This document shows, in pieces, positions 8,513 to 17,400 of a stretch of DNA of 64,000 nt. A program made the translations under genes and the position numbers. The stretch spans positions 89,012 through 153,011 of the forward strand of contig JARSSO010000010.1 in NCBI GenBank assembly GCA_029624765.1, given 5' to 3'. The DNA comes from Candidatus Contendibacter sp. Lineage in GTDB: Bacteria > Pseudomonadota > Gammaproteobacteria > Competibacterales > Competibacteraceae. How positions within the stretch are numbered: position 1 is the stretch's first letter; every line of letters starts with the position of its first letter. The notes below the pieces were generated by a model. The model had not been told where the DNA came from and did not search any database. It saw only the letters and a program-made list of their open reading frames with translations.

Positions 8513-9178
8513 ACAGGTGGGTGGGAGCCCCTCGCCCATGAGCGGGAGAGGGGCAGGGGCGAGAGAAGGTTTTCAACGAGTTAGCCCGCCGCGGTTGGGA
8601 ACCACAACTGCGGAAACTGTATGAACTGCCCCTAAAATCAGGTTTTACCTTCCTGCAAACTCAGGGTTTCCCTGATTTCTCCGCTCAATCTTTCTACATA
8701 AAATATTTACATCGCGCCCCAATTCACAACCTAAATGAGCGTATTGCAACATCTGGTTATCCAAGTGTTGAGTAAAGAATGAGGGTTTTTGCCTGACGCT
8801 GGAAAGCTGCAAGATCAGCGTTTCGCGATCGGATCCGCCCAAGCGCGACGGGCTGGAAGCCGACGATGGTTGCTCTCTCCGGCGTAACTGTCGGCTTCCG
8901 CTCCATGAGCGCCGTGGTTCTTGAAACGCCCGGCCCGCGCGCCTGACCGGCATCGTCGATCTCGGCGCGTGCATTCATGGTGGATCCAGTGCGCGACGGG
9001 CTCGGCGAAGAGAGTCGAAAAACCGGGAATTTTGGTCTATACTCACAAAATTGTAACAATTGCCTGGGTGTTCGTGCGCTACCCCCCACATTCCGTCCCG
9101 GGCTGGCCTTGAGGGATTTTTTCGATACAATAGATTGATTTTATAAATAAAAAATCCACCAGCCTGTGGAGAAACAAG
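8513..9178. other. Long non-coding gap before the chemosensory operon
   Basis: 666 bases with no recognisable gene on either strand. It contains a palindromic repeat (8528-8566), a perfect 6-bp stem TCAGGG-TTT-CCCTGA at 8661-8675, and the palindrome AATTGT-A-ACAATT at 9049-9061. The last 60 bases before the next gene are AT-rich (ATACAATAGATTGATTTTAT) and are the likely promoter zone. Confidence 0.55.
8528..8566. repeat. C-rich/G-rich palindromic repeat, second copy
   Basis: CCCCTCGCCCATGAGCGGGAGAGGGG plus GCAGGGGCGAGAG is the reverse orientation of the element at 7171-7209. It lies 15 bases past the fmdB stop, in non-coding DNA. Confidence 0.6.
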
Positions 9179-9967
9179 ATGAGCGATGGGAAGACGTTTG
9201 CGGTCACCGTCATTGGGATTCCCGAGCAAGAGCGAAATGTTCTGAAGAATATCTTCAAGCTTTCCTTGTATCGTGCTTACACCTATACACTGGTTTCGCT
9301 CGACGAGCCGGGCCAAATCCTGATGGTGGACGCGGACGACCCCAGCGCCATGGCGGAATGGCGTGCCTTGCGCGGCGACGGCGCGAATCAGTCTTCGTCG
9401 TCCAAATCGCCAATTCCAACCGTGTTGGTTGCCAAGGAAGCACCCGCGAGCAGCACGGCCCATTACATTCGTCGGCCCTTCATCGCCACCCGCGTGCTCG
9501 GCGTGCTGGATCAAGTCGCGGTTCAGGCGCCTAGCACCGTTCCAGAACGGGTTATCGGTGGATCGGCGTCCGTGCCGGCCCCCGTCGAAGAGCCGTCGGC
9601 GCCGATAGCCTTGGTGGTGGATGACAGCAGCACGATCAGAAAACAGCTCGAACTGGAGTTGAAACTGCTTGGCGTCCAGGTTGACGCGGTTGAATCCGGC
9701 GAGCAGGCGTTCGAGTCACTGGCCCGGAAAAGCTATGACCTGATTTTCCTGGATGTGGTGCTGCCTGGCGCCGATGGCTATCAAATTTGCAAGACGATCA
9801 AAAAGGACAAGGTCAGAAGAAAAACACCCGTCATCATGCTGACCAGCAAATCATCGCCCTTCGACCGGGTCAAGGGCGCCTTGGCTGGGTGTGATACCTA
9901 TCTGACCAAACCCGCCAAGCAATCCGTCTTCCAGAAGACCGTCAAGAAATATCTGAAGCTTCCGTAG
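9179..9967 (+). CDS. Response regulator with degenerate N-terminal domain (PilG-like position)
   Basis: 262-residue two-part protein. Residues 142-262 are a normal receiver domain: acidic pair D148/D149, phospho-acceptor D192 in FLDVVLPGADGY, T222 in MLTSKS and K244 in TKP. Residues 1-125 look like a degenerate receiver: no acidic pocket, but an alternating strand/helix pattern and a terminal RRPFIATRVLGVLDQV resembling the KPF helix of receivers. No output domain is present, so it should act through protein contact, like CheY or PilG. It is the first gene of the chemosensory operon. The start has GGAGAAACAAG upstream. Confidence 0.75.
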   Translation: MSDGKTFAVTVIGIPEQERNVLKNIFKLSLYRAYTYTLVSLDEPGQILMVDADDPSAMAEWRALRGDGANQSSSSKSPIPTVLVAKEAPASSTAHYIRRPFIATRVLGVLDQVAVQAPSTVPERVIGGSASVPAPVEEPSAPIALVVDDSSTIRKQLELELKLLGVQVDAVESGEQAFESLARKSYDLIFLDVVLPGADGYQICKTIKKDKVRRKTPVIMLTSKSSPFDRVKGALAGCDTYLTKPAKQSVFQKTVKKYLKLP

Positions 9968-10046
9968 TCCTCCGCCCAAGCGGATTTTTAAATGCCTGCA
10001 CCAGATTTGAAAATGAATGGTGTGGTTTTTTCAAGAGGAGATGTCC

Positions 10047-10412
10047 ATGCCCCTGAGAAAAGTGCTCGTGGTTGATGATTCCCCCACTGAGCTGACCAAT
10101 ATCAAAAGTATCGTGACCGAGGCTGGTTGTGCCGTGATCACCGCCACCAACGGCAAGGAAGCGGTCGAGAAAGCCAAGGCGGAAAAACCCGATTTAATCT
10201 TCATGGATATCATCATGCCGGACATGGATGGTTACGCCGCCTGCCGGCTGCTGGCCAATGAAACCGCCACCAAGGACATTCCAGTCGTATTCGTCACCAG
10301 CAAGAAACAGAAAGCGGATCGCCTCTGGGCGCAAATGCAGGGCGGGAAGGCGTTCGTCACCAAGCCCTATTCGCCCGATGCCATCATCGACCAGTTGAAG
10401 GCGTTCTTGTAA
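10047..10412 (+). CDS. pilH: CheY-like response regulator (PilH-like)
   Basis: 121-residue single receiver domain. D10/D11 form the acid pocket, D54 in FMDIIMPDMDGY is the phosphorylation site, and T/S and KPY motifs follow. It closely fits the PilH type found second in Pil/Chp operons. An in-frame ATG two codons earlier sits directly on the AGAGGAG ribosome site, so the second ATG at 10047 is the sensible start. It probably acts as phosphate sink or output for the large CheA-type kinase downstream. The symbol is assigned by position and similarity. Confidence 0.8.
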   Translation: MPLRKVLVVDDSPTELTNIKSIVTEAGCAVITATNGKEAVEKAKAEKPDLIFMDIIMPDMDGYAACRLLANETATKDIPVVFVTSKKQKADRLWAQMQGGKAFVTKPYSPDAIIDQLKAFL

Positions 10413-10431
10413 GACCGCCCGTGGCTTTTCA

Positions 10432-10992
10432 ATGACCATGAACGAAAAGACCGCAAGGATTTCCCCCCGGCGCTGGCTCAACCCCAGCGCGGCGCTGAGT
10501 CGCTTCAAACCGCCAAGCAGCGTGGCGACCGGTATTGCGTCGGCTGAACAACAGCGCGCGCGGTACGGTTTCCGGATCGGCGGCGTCAACTTGCTGGTCG
10601 GCCAGGACACGGTCAGCGAAGTTCTGGAGCAGTCGTTGATTTATCCGCTGCCCAATACGCCGCCCTGGATGCTGGGACTGATCAATCTGCGCGGTAATCT
10701 GGCCCCGGTGTTCGACGTGAAACGGTTTCTGGATTTGGAGGACAGCGCCTCCGATGAGGAGAAACGCCGGCTATTGATTTTTGATCAGGGCGACAAGGCG
10801 GTCGGGATCTTGATCGATGGGTTGCCCCGGCTGGCGGTCGCCGGCCACGCCCTCTCCCGATTGCCGCCCTTGCCCGCCGCGTTGCGGACCCATGTCACCA
10901 AGGCCTATGCCCAGGACGATGTCGTATGGCTCGAATTCGACCACCAGGGTTTTTTTCGTGCCCTGGGTGGACGCATGGCCGGCGTGGATTGA
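10432..10992 (+). CDS. pilI: CheW-like adaptor (PilI-like)
   Basis: 186-residue CheW-domain protein. After a 40-residue variable leader the domain begins YGFRIGGVNLLVGQDTVSEVLE, with the hallmark WMLGLINLRGNLAPVFDV at about residues 80-97 and later KAVGILIDGLPRLA. It should couple the PilJ-like receptor to the CheA kinase at the membrane. It lies 19 bases after pilH and ahead of the binding-protein gene, matching the pilI slot of Pil/Chp operons. Confidence 0.82.
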   Translation: MTMNEKTARISPRRWLNPSAALSRFKPPSSVATGIASAEQQRARYGFRIGGVNLLVGQDTVSEVLEQSLIYPLPNTPPWMLGLINLRGNLAPVFDVKRFLDLEDSASDEEKRRLLIFDQGDKAVGILIDGLPRLAVAGHALSRLPPLPAALRTHVTKAYAQDDVVWLEFDHQGFFRALGGRMAGVD

Positions 10993-11152
10993 TCGGCATC
11001 GCGCCGAAGAGACGAATGGTTACCTCTTGATCTTCCTTCAAAGATAAGGACTACGAAGGATTGTTTTTAAGGAGAGCCGATTAGCTACGAAAAGAAACAC
11101 CAGACCCATGCAGTTGGGTTGGTGCAAGATAACCCCAAAGGAGATACCGCGT

Positions 11153-12427
11153 ATGCGCGCACGACATGATTCCAATGGCGCCGCCGGCGGAGCGGCGGGT
11201 TGGCGATGGGCCAAGAATAAAATGGTGCTGGGGTTGCTGCTGGGGCTGTGCGCGGCGGTTCCCTGGAGCTGGGCCCAGGAGACCGGCGTCACCGACAAAA
11301 CCATCCGCATCGGGGCGACCATCCCACAGGCCGGAGATTACAAGGTTTACGGCGTTTTGCAGAAACAAGCGCTCGAGGCGGCGCTGGCTGGCCAGACGGT
11401 GCAGAAACGCTCCATCGAACTTGTTGTCATCAACGATTTCTATGATCCAGCCAAAACCGTCGAGGCTGCCAAGAAACTGATCGGGCAAGGTATTTTTGCG
11501 ATGGTGCACAGCTTTGGCTCGCCAACCACCCGGGCGGTGTTGCCGGTGCTGGCCGAGAGCAAGGTGCCGGCGTTCGGGTTCTACACGGGCGCGGCCTTCA
11601 CCGGGCCGGGCGATGTGCTGAATTTCCGCGCCAGTTACGCCCAGGAAGTGGAGACCGTGGTCGACGCGGCGCTGGCGGCGGGTCTCAAGCCGACCGAGGT
11701 ATGCGCCTATGTCCAAAACGACGCCTACGGAATGGGGGGCGTCAAGGGGCTCCGCGTCGCCTTGACCAAGCACCCTGGCACCGAGTCGACCGTCGCCAGG
11801 GTGGACCATATCCTGAATCTGCCGGGAGACAACCCCGAGCGCAATGGCATCGGTCCGGTCGGCGTTTATCAGCGGGATACCACGAGCGCGCGCGAGGGCT
11901 ATCAGTCGTTGAAGAAATGGGAGACCGACAGCGGCACTCGCTGCCGGCTGGTGGTCACCATGGCGGTCTACGATCCGGCGGTCGCCTTCATGGCGTATGC
12001 CCGCTACAAGGGCGAAACCTGGATTTTCAGTTCGCCGTCCCCAGCAGCCGGCAATCAACTGCAACAGATGCTTAAGGATCAGAACATCGTGGGCAAGGTG
12101 ATCGCCACCCAGATCGTTCCGTCTCCCAACTCGTCGCTGCCGGTGGTGGTGGAAGCGCGCAAGGCGCTGGGCAGCGACTTGAATTATGTATCGCTCGAAA
12201 GCTATATCGTCGGCAAACTGTTCGTGACGATCATGCAAGCGATCGAGGGGCCGTTGACCCGGGAGAATTTCCTGAAGGCCGCGCGCCGCCAGCCCTACGA
12301 CATCGGCGGCGTCAAGGTGGATTTCACCACCGACAACCAGGGTTCCGATTTCGTTTTGATTACCGTGCTGCGCGACGGTCAGTTCGTCATCGTCACGCCA
12401 CAGGAACTGGCGGGGCTGTTCAAATAG
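11153..12427 (+). CDS. LivK-type ABC substrate-binding protein within the chemosensory operon
   Basis: 424-residue periplasmic binding protein of the branched-chain amino acid type (peripheral binding protein 6). The signal peptide covers about residues 1-42 (VLGLLLGLCAAVPWSWA), followed by TDKTIRIGATIPQAGDYKVYG, the opening of the family fold, and VINDFYDPAKTVEAAKKLI. The start at 11153 follows AAGGAGATACCGCGT. No LivH/LivM permeases or LivG/LivF ATPases are nearby. Its position between the CheW and receptor genes suggests a sensory rather than a transport role. That is inference; the ligand is unknown, though amides, urea or amino acids are typical of the fold. Confidence 0.85.
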   Translation: MRARHDSNGAAGGAAGWRWAKNKMVLGLLLGLCAAVPWSWAQETGVTDKTIRIGATIPQAGDYKVYGVLQKQALEAALAGQTVQKRSIELVVINDFYDPAKTVEAAKKLIGQGIFAMVHSFGSPTTRAVLPVLAESKVPAFGFYTGAAFTGPGDVLNFRASYAQEVETVVDAALAAGLKPTEVCAYVQNDAYGMGGVKGLRVALTKHPGTESTVARVDHILNLPGDNPERNGIGPVGVYQRDTTSAREGYQSLKKWETDSGTRCRLVVTMAVYDPAVAFMAYARYKGETWIFSSPSPAAGNQLQQMLKDQNIVGKVIATQIVPSPNSSLPVVVEARKALGSDLNYVSLESYIVGKLFVTIMQAIEGPLTRENFLKAARRQPYDIGGVKVDFTTDNQGSDFVLITVLRDGQFVIVTPQELAGLFK

Positions 12428-12552
12428 CGGCGCTGGCCAGACAGGCGGGACCGGATACAGCGTCGGACACAAAAACCGTCACTGAAACAGCCGGGAATTC
12501 GTGAACCGGTCAAGCGAGGCGGGATTCAATCACCGAAGGAGGTAAAGCCGTC

Positions 12553-14346
12553 ATGGGCGGTCAAAAAATCAACGCGCGGTTAACCATTACGATTGTCGTG
12601 CAACTCGTGATTCTGGTGGCGATCGGACTGACCGCCTATTTGGGCATGAATCGTGTCGGCGGCGGCGTCGTCCAGGTCGGTCGATCCGTGAGCGAGCAAG
12701 CCAGCCTGATACGGCTGGGCGAAATTGTTCGCGGCGATTTGTTGACCGTGGTCAACAACGTGGCGCGCGGCACCGCCACCTGGGAGCGGGCGAGCGCCGC
12801 GCTGCCGACGGCCAAGGCGAGCTTCCAGAAAAGCTGGCAGGCATTTCTCGACGCCTCGCACACGGACGAGCGGACGCGGTGGGAAACGGCCTTCAAGGCG
12901 CCCATAAGTAACGTCAACGAGGCTTTCGCCGAGCTGGAAAAGTTGGTGACCGCGCGGGATCGGGGCCAGTTGAATCTGTTCATCGGCAACGACCTCGATG
13001 TGTTGATCAGTCCTTTTTTCAAAACCTTGCAGGAGAGCACGGCGCAAGCCGAGGAACACACCGAGCAGGATGTGAAAACCGCGCGGAACACCACGAACGT
13101 CTTCACGGTGGTGATCGCGGTGATCGTCGTGCTGGGTTTCGTGATTACCTTCGCTCTGGGCACCACCACCTATCGAGCCATCGTGAATCCGCTCAACCAG
13201 ATCATGACGACCGTGAAGGAAATTGGCGAAGGCAATTACGAGTCGCGCACCAACCTGACCGGCGGCGACGAACTGTCGGAACTGGGCCAGGCGTTCGACC
13301 AGGTGCTGGGCGAGCGGGTGAGCACGCTGGTGCAAGCGGAGCAGGAAAACGAGCAACTCAACGACTCCATCATCAATCTGCTGCAAGCGGTGTCCCAGCT
13401 TAGCCAGAGAGACCTGACCGTCAAGGTGCCGGTCACCGAGGACGTAACCGGTCCGGTGGCTGACGCGCTGAATCTGCTGACCGCCGAGACCGCCGTCGTG
13501 TTGCAGGGCGTGACCCAAATCTCCGAGCAGGTGGCGACCGCCTCCGACACAGTGAAGACGCAGGCCGACACCGTGATCGCCGTGGCCGAAAACGAACGCC
13601 AGGCGGTGGAGCAGACCGCCGCCGATCTGACCGCCGCGGCCGAGACCATGCGGCAGATCGCCGACCTGGCGCAAACCTGCAACGCCGCCGCCGAAACCGC
13701 GATCAAGACCACCCAAACGGCGTTGCAGACGGTGACCAGCACGGTGAGCGGCATCAACAGCACCCGCGACACCATCCGCGAGACGGAAAAGCGTATCAAG
13801 CGTCTGGGCGAGCGCTCCCAGGAAATCAGCGGCGTGGTGAACCTGATCAACACCATCGCCGAACGCACCCACATCCTGGCGCTGAACGCCAGTATGCACG
13901 CGGCTTCGGCCGGCGAGGCGGGCCGCGGTTTCGCGGTGGTGGCGGGCGAAGTGCAGCGCCTGGCCGAGAACGCTCGCGAGGCGACTTCCCAAATCGCCAC
14001 CCTGGTCAGCAACATCCAGATCGAAACGGCGGACACGGTGAACGCCATGAACGCCGCCATCAGCCAGGTTGTCGATGGCAGCCGACTGGCGGAACAGGCT
14101 GGCGACCAGATGAAACGCACCCAGGAAACTACCGCCGAGTTGGTGGCCGCCGTGCAACAGATCGCGTCCCGCTCTCAAGAGCAGGCGCGCGTCAGCAGCG
14201 AGTTGTTGGGCCGCGCTCAACAGATTCAGGAAAGTACCCGCCAGACCAGCCAACAATTGCAGGAGCAAACGGTCCAGACCACCAATCTGGTGGAATACGC
14301 CAAGGGTTTGCTGGATTCGGTGCGCGTGTTCCGGTTGCCGGCATAA
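12553..14346 (+). CDS. pilJ: Methyl-accepting chemotaxis protein (PilJ-like)
   Basis: 597-residue membrane receptor. TM1 spans about residues 11-31; a periplasmic helical region runs from residue 32 to 180; TM2 lies at 183-204. A HAMP domain occupies about 205-258 and a second HAMP-like part about 270-315. A long coiled coil reaches the signalling tip, here IAERTHILALNASMHAASAG at 435-454, followed by EAGRGFAVVAGEVQRLAE. The tip departs from the classical NLLALNAAIEAARAG, as in PilJ proteins. AAGGAGG lies 11 bases before the start. The adjacent binding protein is a candidate ligand-presenting partner. Confidence 0.88.
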   Translation: MGGQKINARLTITIVVQLVILVAIGLTAYLGMNRVGGGVVQVGRSVSEQASLIRLGEIVRGDLLTVVNNVARGTATWERASAALPTAKASFQKSWQAFLDASHTDERTRWETAFKAPISNVNEAFAELEKLVTARDRGQLNLFIGNDLDVLISPFFKTLQESTAQAEEHTEQDVKTARNTTNVFTVVIAVIVVLGFVITFALGTTTYRAIVNPLNQIMTTVKEIGEGNYESRTNLTGGDELSELGQAFDQVLGERVSTLVQAEQENEQLNDSIINLLQAVSQLSQRDLTVKVPVTEDVTGPVADALNLLTAETAVVLQGVTQISEQVATASDTVKTQADTVIAVAENERQAVEQTAADLTAAAETMRQIADLAQTCNAAAETAIKTTQTALQTVTSTVSGINSTRDTIRETEKRIKRLGERSQEISGVVNLINTIAERTHILALNASMHAASAGEAGRGFAVVAGEVQRLAENAREATSQIATLVSNIQIETADTVNAMNAAISQVVDGSRLAEQAGDQMKRTQETTAELVAAVQQIASRSQEQARVSSELLGRAQQIQESTRQTSQQLQEQTVQTTNLVEYAKGLLDSVRVFRLPA

Positions 14347-14359
14347 GCGAGACGCGCCC

Positions 14360-14386
14360 GCCGCCATGGCCGCCATGGCCGCCATT
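14360..14386. repeat. Tandem 9-bp repeat, three copies
   Basis: GCCGCCATG is repeated twice and followed by GCCGCCATT in the 78-base gap between the receptor and kinase genes. It lies outside coding sequence. Copy-number variation could alter spacing, but nothing shows that it does. Confidence 0.6.
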
Positions 14387-14424
14387 ACAGGATTACTGCC
14401 GCCCGCGAGAGGGGTTTAGCCGCC

Positions 14425-17400
14425 ATGCTCATATCGGAAGAACAGGTTGCGGCGCTGGAAGCACAGGTCGCCGAACTGCTCGGCCTTTTGGAGCTGCTTG
14501 ATGGGGAGGGAATCACCGAGGGTATCCGCCAATACGCCGAACAGGTGGGGCGCATCGGGCAAGCGGCCGATAACGCCGGTTTTCCGGGATTGCGGGAAGT
14601 TTGCCGCTTGTTCCAGGACCATCTGGCGGGTTTGGGTGGCGATCATGGTTTGAGCGATGCCGAGCGGGAACGGTTGGAAGAATGGCCGATCCTGGTGATC
14701 GGCTGCCTCGGTGCCCCGGACGATCCGGCGGCCAGCGAACCGTTGATCGAGCATTTGTCCAGCCCGGTTTGGAGCGCGTCGCTGGCGGCGGAAAAAGCCA
14801 GGGCATTGCGTGCCTTGCTGGCTGGCGAGACGCCGACGGCCGAACCGGCTCCGGCGCCAGTCGAGGCGACGGAGCCTTTACCGGCCGAACCCGAAGCCAT
14901 CGAATCGTTCATCGGGGTTTCCACCGACGCCGGTGTTGCCGAACGGTTGACTGAAATCGCGGCGACAGCGATGGCTAAAGTGGAAACCGAGGCCGGAACC
15001 GAGGCTGAAATCAAAACTGAAGTCGAGACGGAGGTTGCGGCGGAAGTCGAGGCGGAGGCTGAAGTCGAAGTGGAGGTTCTGGCTGAAACCGAAATCGGGA
15101 CTGAAGTCGAAGCGGAGGTCCTGGCTAAAGCCGAAACCGGAACCGGAATCGGGATCGAAGCTGACGCTGGCGCCGAAGCCGCGACTGAAGCCGGATTTGA
15201 AATGACCGCTGGGATGAAACCCGCCGCGTTACCGGAATGGGCGGAAACCGCGGCGGGAACCGTACCGACCGCGATGGTGGATACCCTGGTTGCAGCAAGC
15301 GTCGAGGAAGGATCGGCGACCTCTGTCGTCGAAATGACGGCCGAGGCGGAGGAACCGGAAACCGAAACGGCGGCCGAGGCGGAGGAACCGGAAACCGAAA
15401 CGGCGGCCGAGGCGGAGGAATGGACGTCGGGCGAGGAGGACGAGGACGAAGAACTTGCCGAAACAGTCGGATTGGGTGAAGCCCGCCAGGAATTGCTGGA
15501 TATCCTCAGCGCCGAAATCACCCAAATCATCGAAACCGCCGACGATATGTTGACCTTGGTCACGGCCGCTGACAGCGCCCCTGCTGTCCGGCGCGAGGTT
15601 CTATCCGATTATGCCGAGCGCCTGGAACGGCTGGGGGATGCCTCGGCCTCGATCGGCTTGACCGGGTTGCAGCGGGTTTGCATCGGCTTGCAAGCCAATC
15701 TGAACCAACTGGCTGTCCGGGATAATCCGCTCACTGCGGAACAGCGGTGGGTGGTGGAAACCTGGCCCGCCTTGGCGCTTGGCTATCTGCAAGCGCTGGA
15801 CGACCGCGCGGTTTGCGCGACTTTGGTGGCCCATCTCCAGAACGCCCACTGGCCGCAACCATTGGCGGCCTTGGAGGCGGCTCCGCTTGTTGACCTGCTG
15901 GTTGCGCCGAAATTGATGGCCGAGGAAGCCGAAGCGGAAGCCCGGCCCCGCCAGGCCCAGCCCGAGGATGTGTCCCTGGCGCTGCCGGCCGATGTCAATC
16001 AGGAATTGTTGGATGGCTTGCTTCAGGAATTGCCCCACCAGGCCGCCGAGTTCTCCGCCGCCATCCAGCGCTTGGCCGCTGGCGATGGCGAACTGCGGGA
16101 CGTGGATGTGGCGCGGCGCATCGCGCATACCCTGAAGGGCGCCGGCAATACCGTCGGGGTGCGCGGCATCGCCACGCTGACCCACCATGTCGAGGATATT
16201 CTACAGGCGCTCGCCAAGCATGGCGCGTTGCCCAACCGGCCGCTGGCCGAAACCCTGTTGAACGCGGCCGACTGTCTGGAAGCCATGAGCGAGGCGCTGC
16301 TCGGCGTCAGCGCGCCGCCGACCCAAGCCTCCGCCGTTTTGCAAGAGGTGCTGGACTGGGCCAACCGCATCGACCGGACGGGGATACCGGCCGACGGCGA
16401 AGCGCCTCCGCCGGTGGCGACCCGACCGGAACCAGCCAAACCGGCCGAACCGGCCGAACCCGCGCCGCAACCCGTGGCCGCCGCGCCCGAAGCGACCTTG
16501 CGCATCCCCGCCCATCTGGTCGATGACGTATTGCGGCTGGTGGGCGAGAGCATCATTCTCACCGGCCAGGTTCAGGAGCGGATTCGCAAGACCGTCGCGC
16601 AGACCAGGGCGGTGATGGCGCAAAATCGCCTGTTCCAGCAACTGACCGCCGAACTGGAGCAACTGGTCGATATCCGCAATGTATCGTCGCCGCTGTCCAG
16701 GTCGATCCAGCGCGGCGATTTCGATCCGCTGGAGCTGGAGCAGTACAACGAACTCAACACCGTCACCCATCGTCTGGTCGAGTCGGCCACCGACACCCGC
16801 GAATTGGGTCGCGCCATCGAGGATAATCTAGCGGAACTGGATACCTTGCTGGTGGATCAAGGTCGCCTGCACCGGGACAATCAGGAAGCCGTGTTGCGCA
16901 CCCGCATGGTGCCGATCCAGACGGTGACGCCGCGCTTGCAACGCGGCGTGCGGCAGACCTGCCGGCTGGTGGACAAGGAGGCGGAATTGACGGTGCGCGG
17001 CGCCGGCACGCTGATGGACAGCAACATCCTGAACGACATGGTCGATCCGTTGATGCACATGCTGCGCAACGCCGTGGACCACGGCATCGAAGCCCCAGCC
17101 CAGCGCAAGCGTTTGGGCAAGCCGCCGGTCGGTCGGATCGACCTCAGCTTTGGGCGCGAGGGCAACAACATCGTCGTCCGTTGCCAGGACGACGGCGCCG
17201 GGCTGGATCTGACGGCGATTCGCCGAACGGCGATTGCGCGCGGTCTGCTCGCCGCCGACCAACCGCTATCGGACGATGAACTGATCCGGCTGATCTTGTT
17301 GCCGGGCTTTTCGACCCGCGACGAAGCGACTCAAACCTCGGGGCGCGGCATCGGCATGGATATGATCTACAGCCGGCTGTTGGCCATGAAGGGCTCGCTG

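Noticed and set aside
8645..9089. Two overlapping minus-strand reading frames in the gap before the chemosensory operon
   Set aside because: They lack recognisable motifs and good ribosome sites, and their composition is not gene-like; treated as non-coding.
12580..14385. Long open frame antisense to the receptor gene (about 600 codons)
   Set aside because: It is a composition shadow of a GC-rich gene; no homology or start signal, whereas the plus-strand receptor is unmistakable.
14643..15563. Ser/Ala-rich antisense frame opposite the chpA linker
   Set aside because: It merely mirrors the GAA/GCG repeats of the acidic linker on the other strand.
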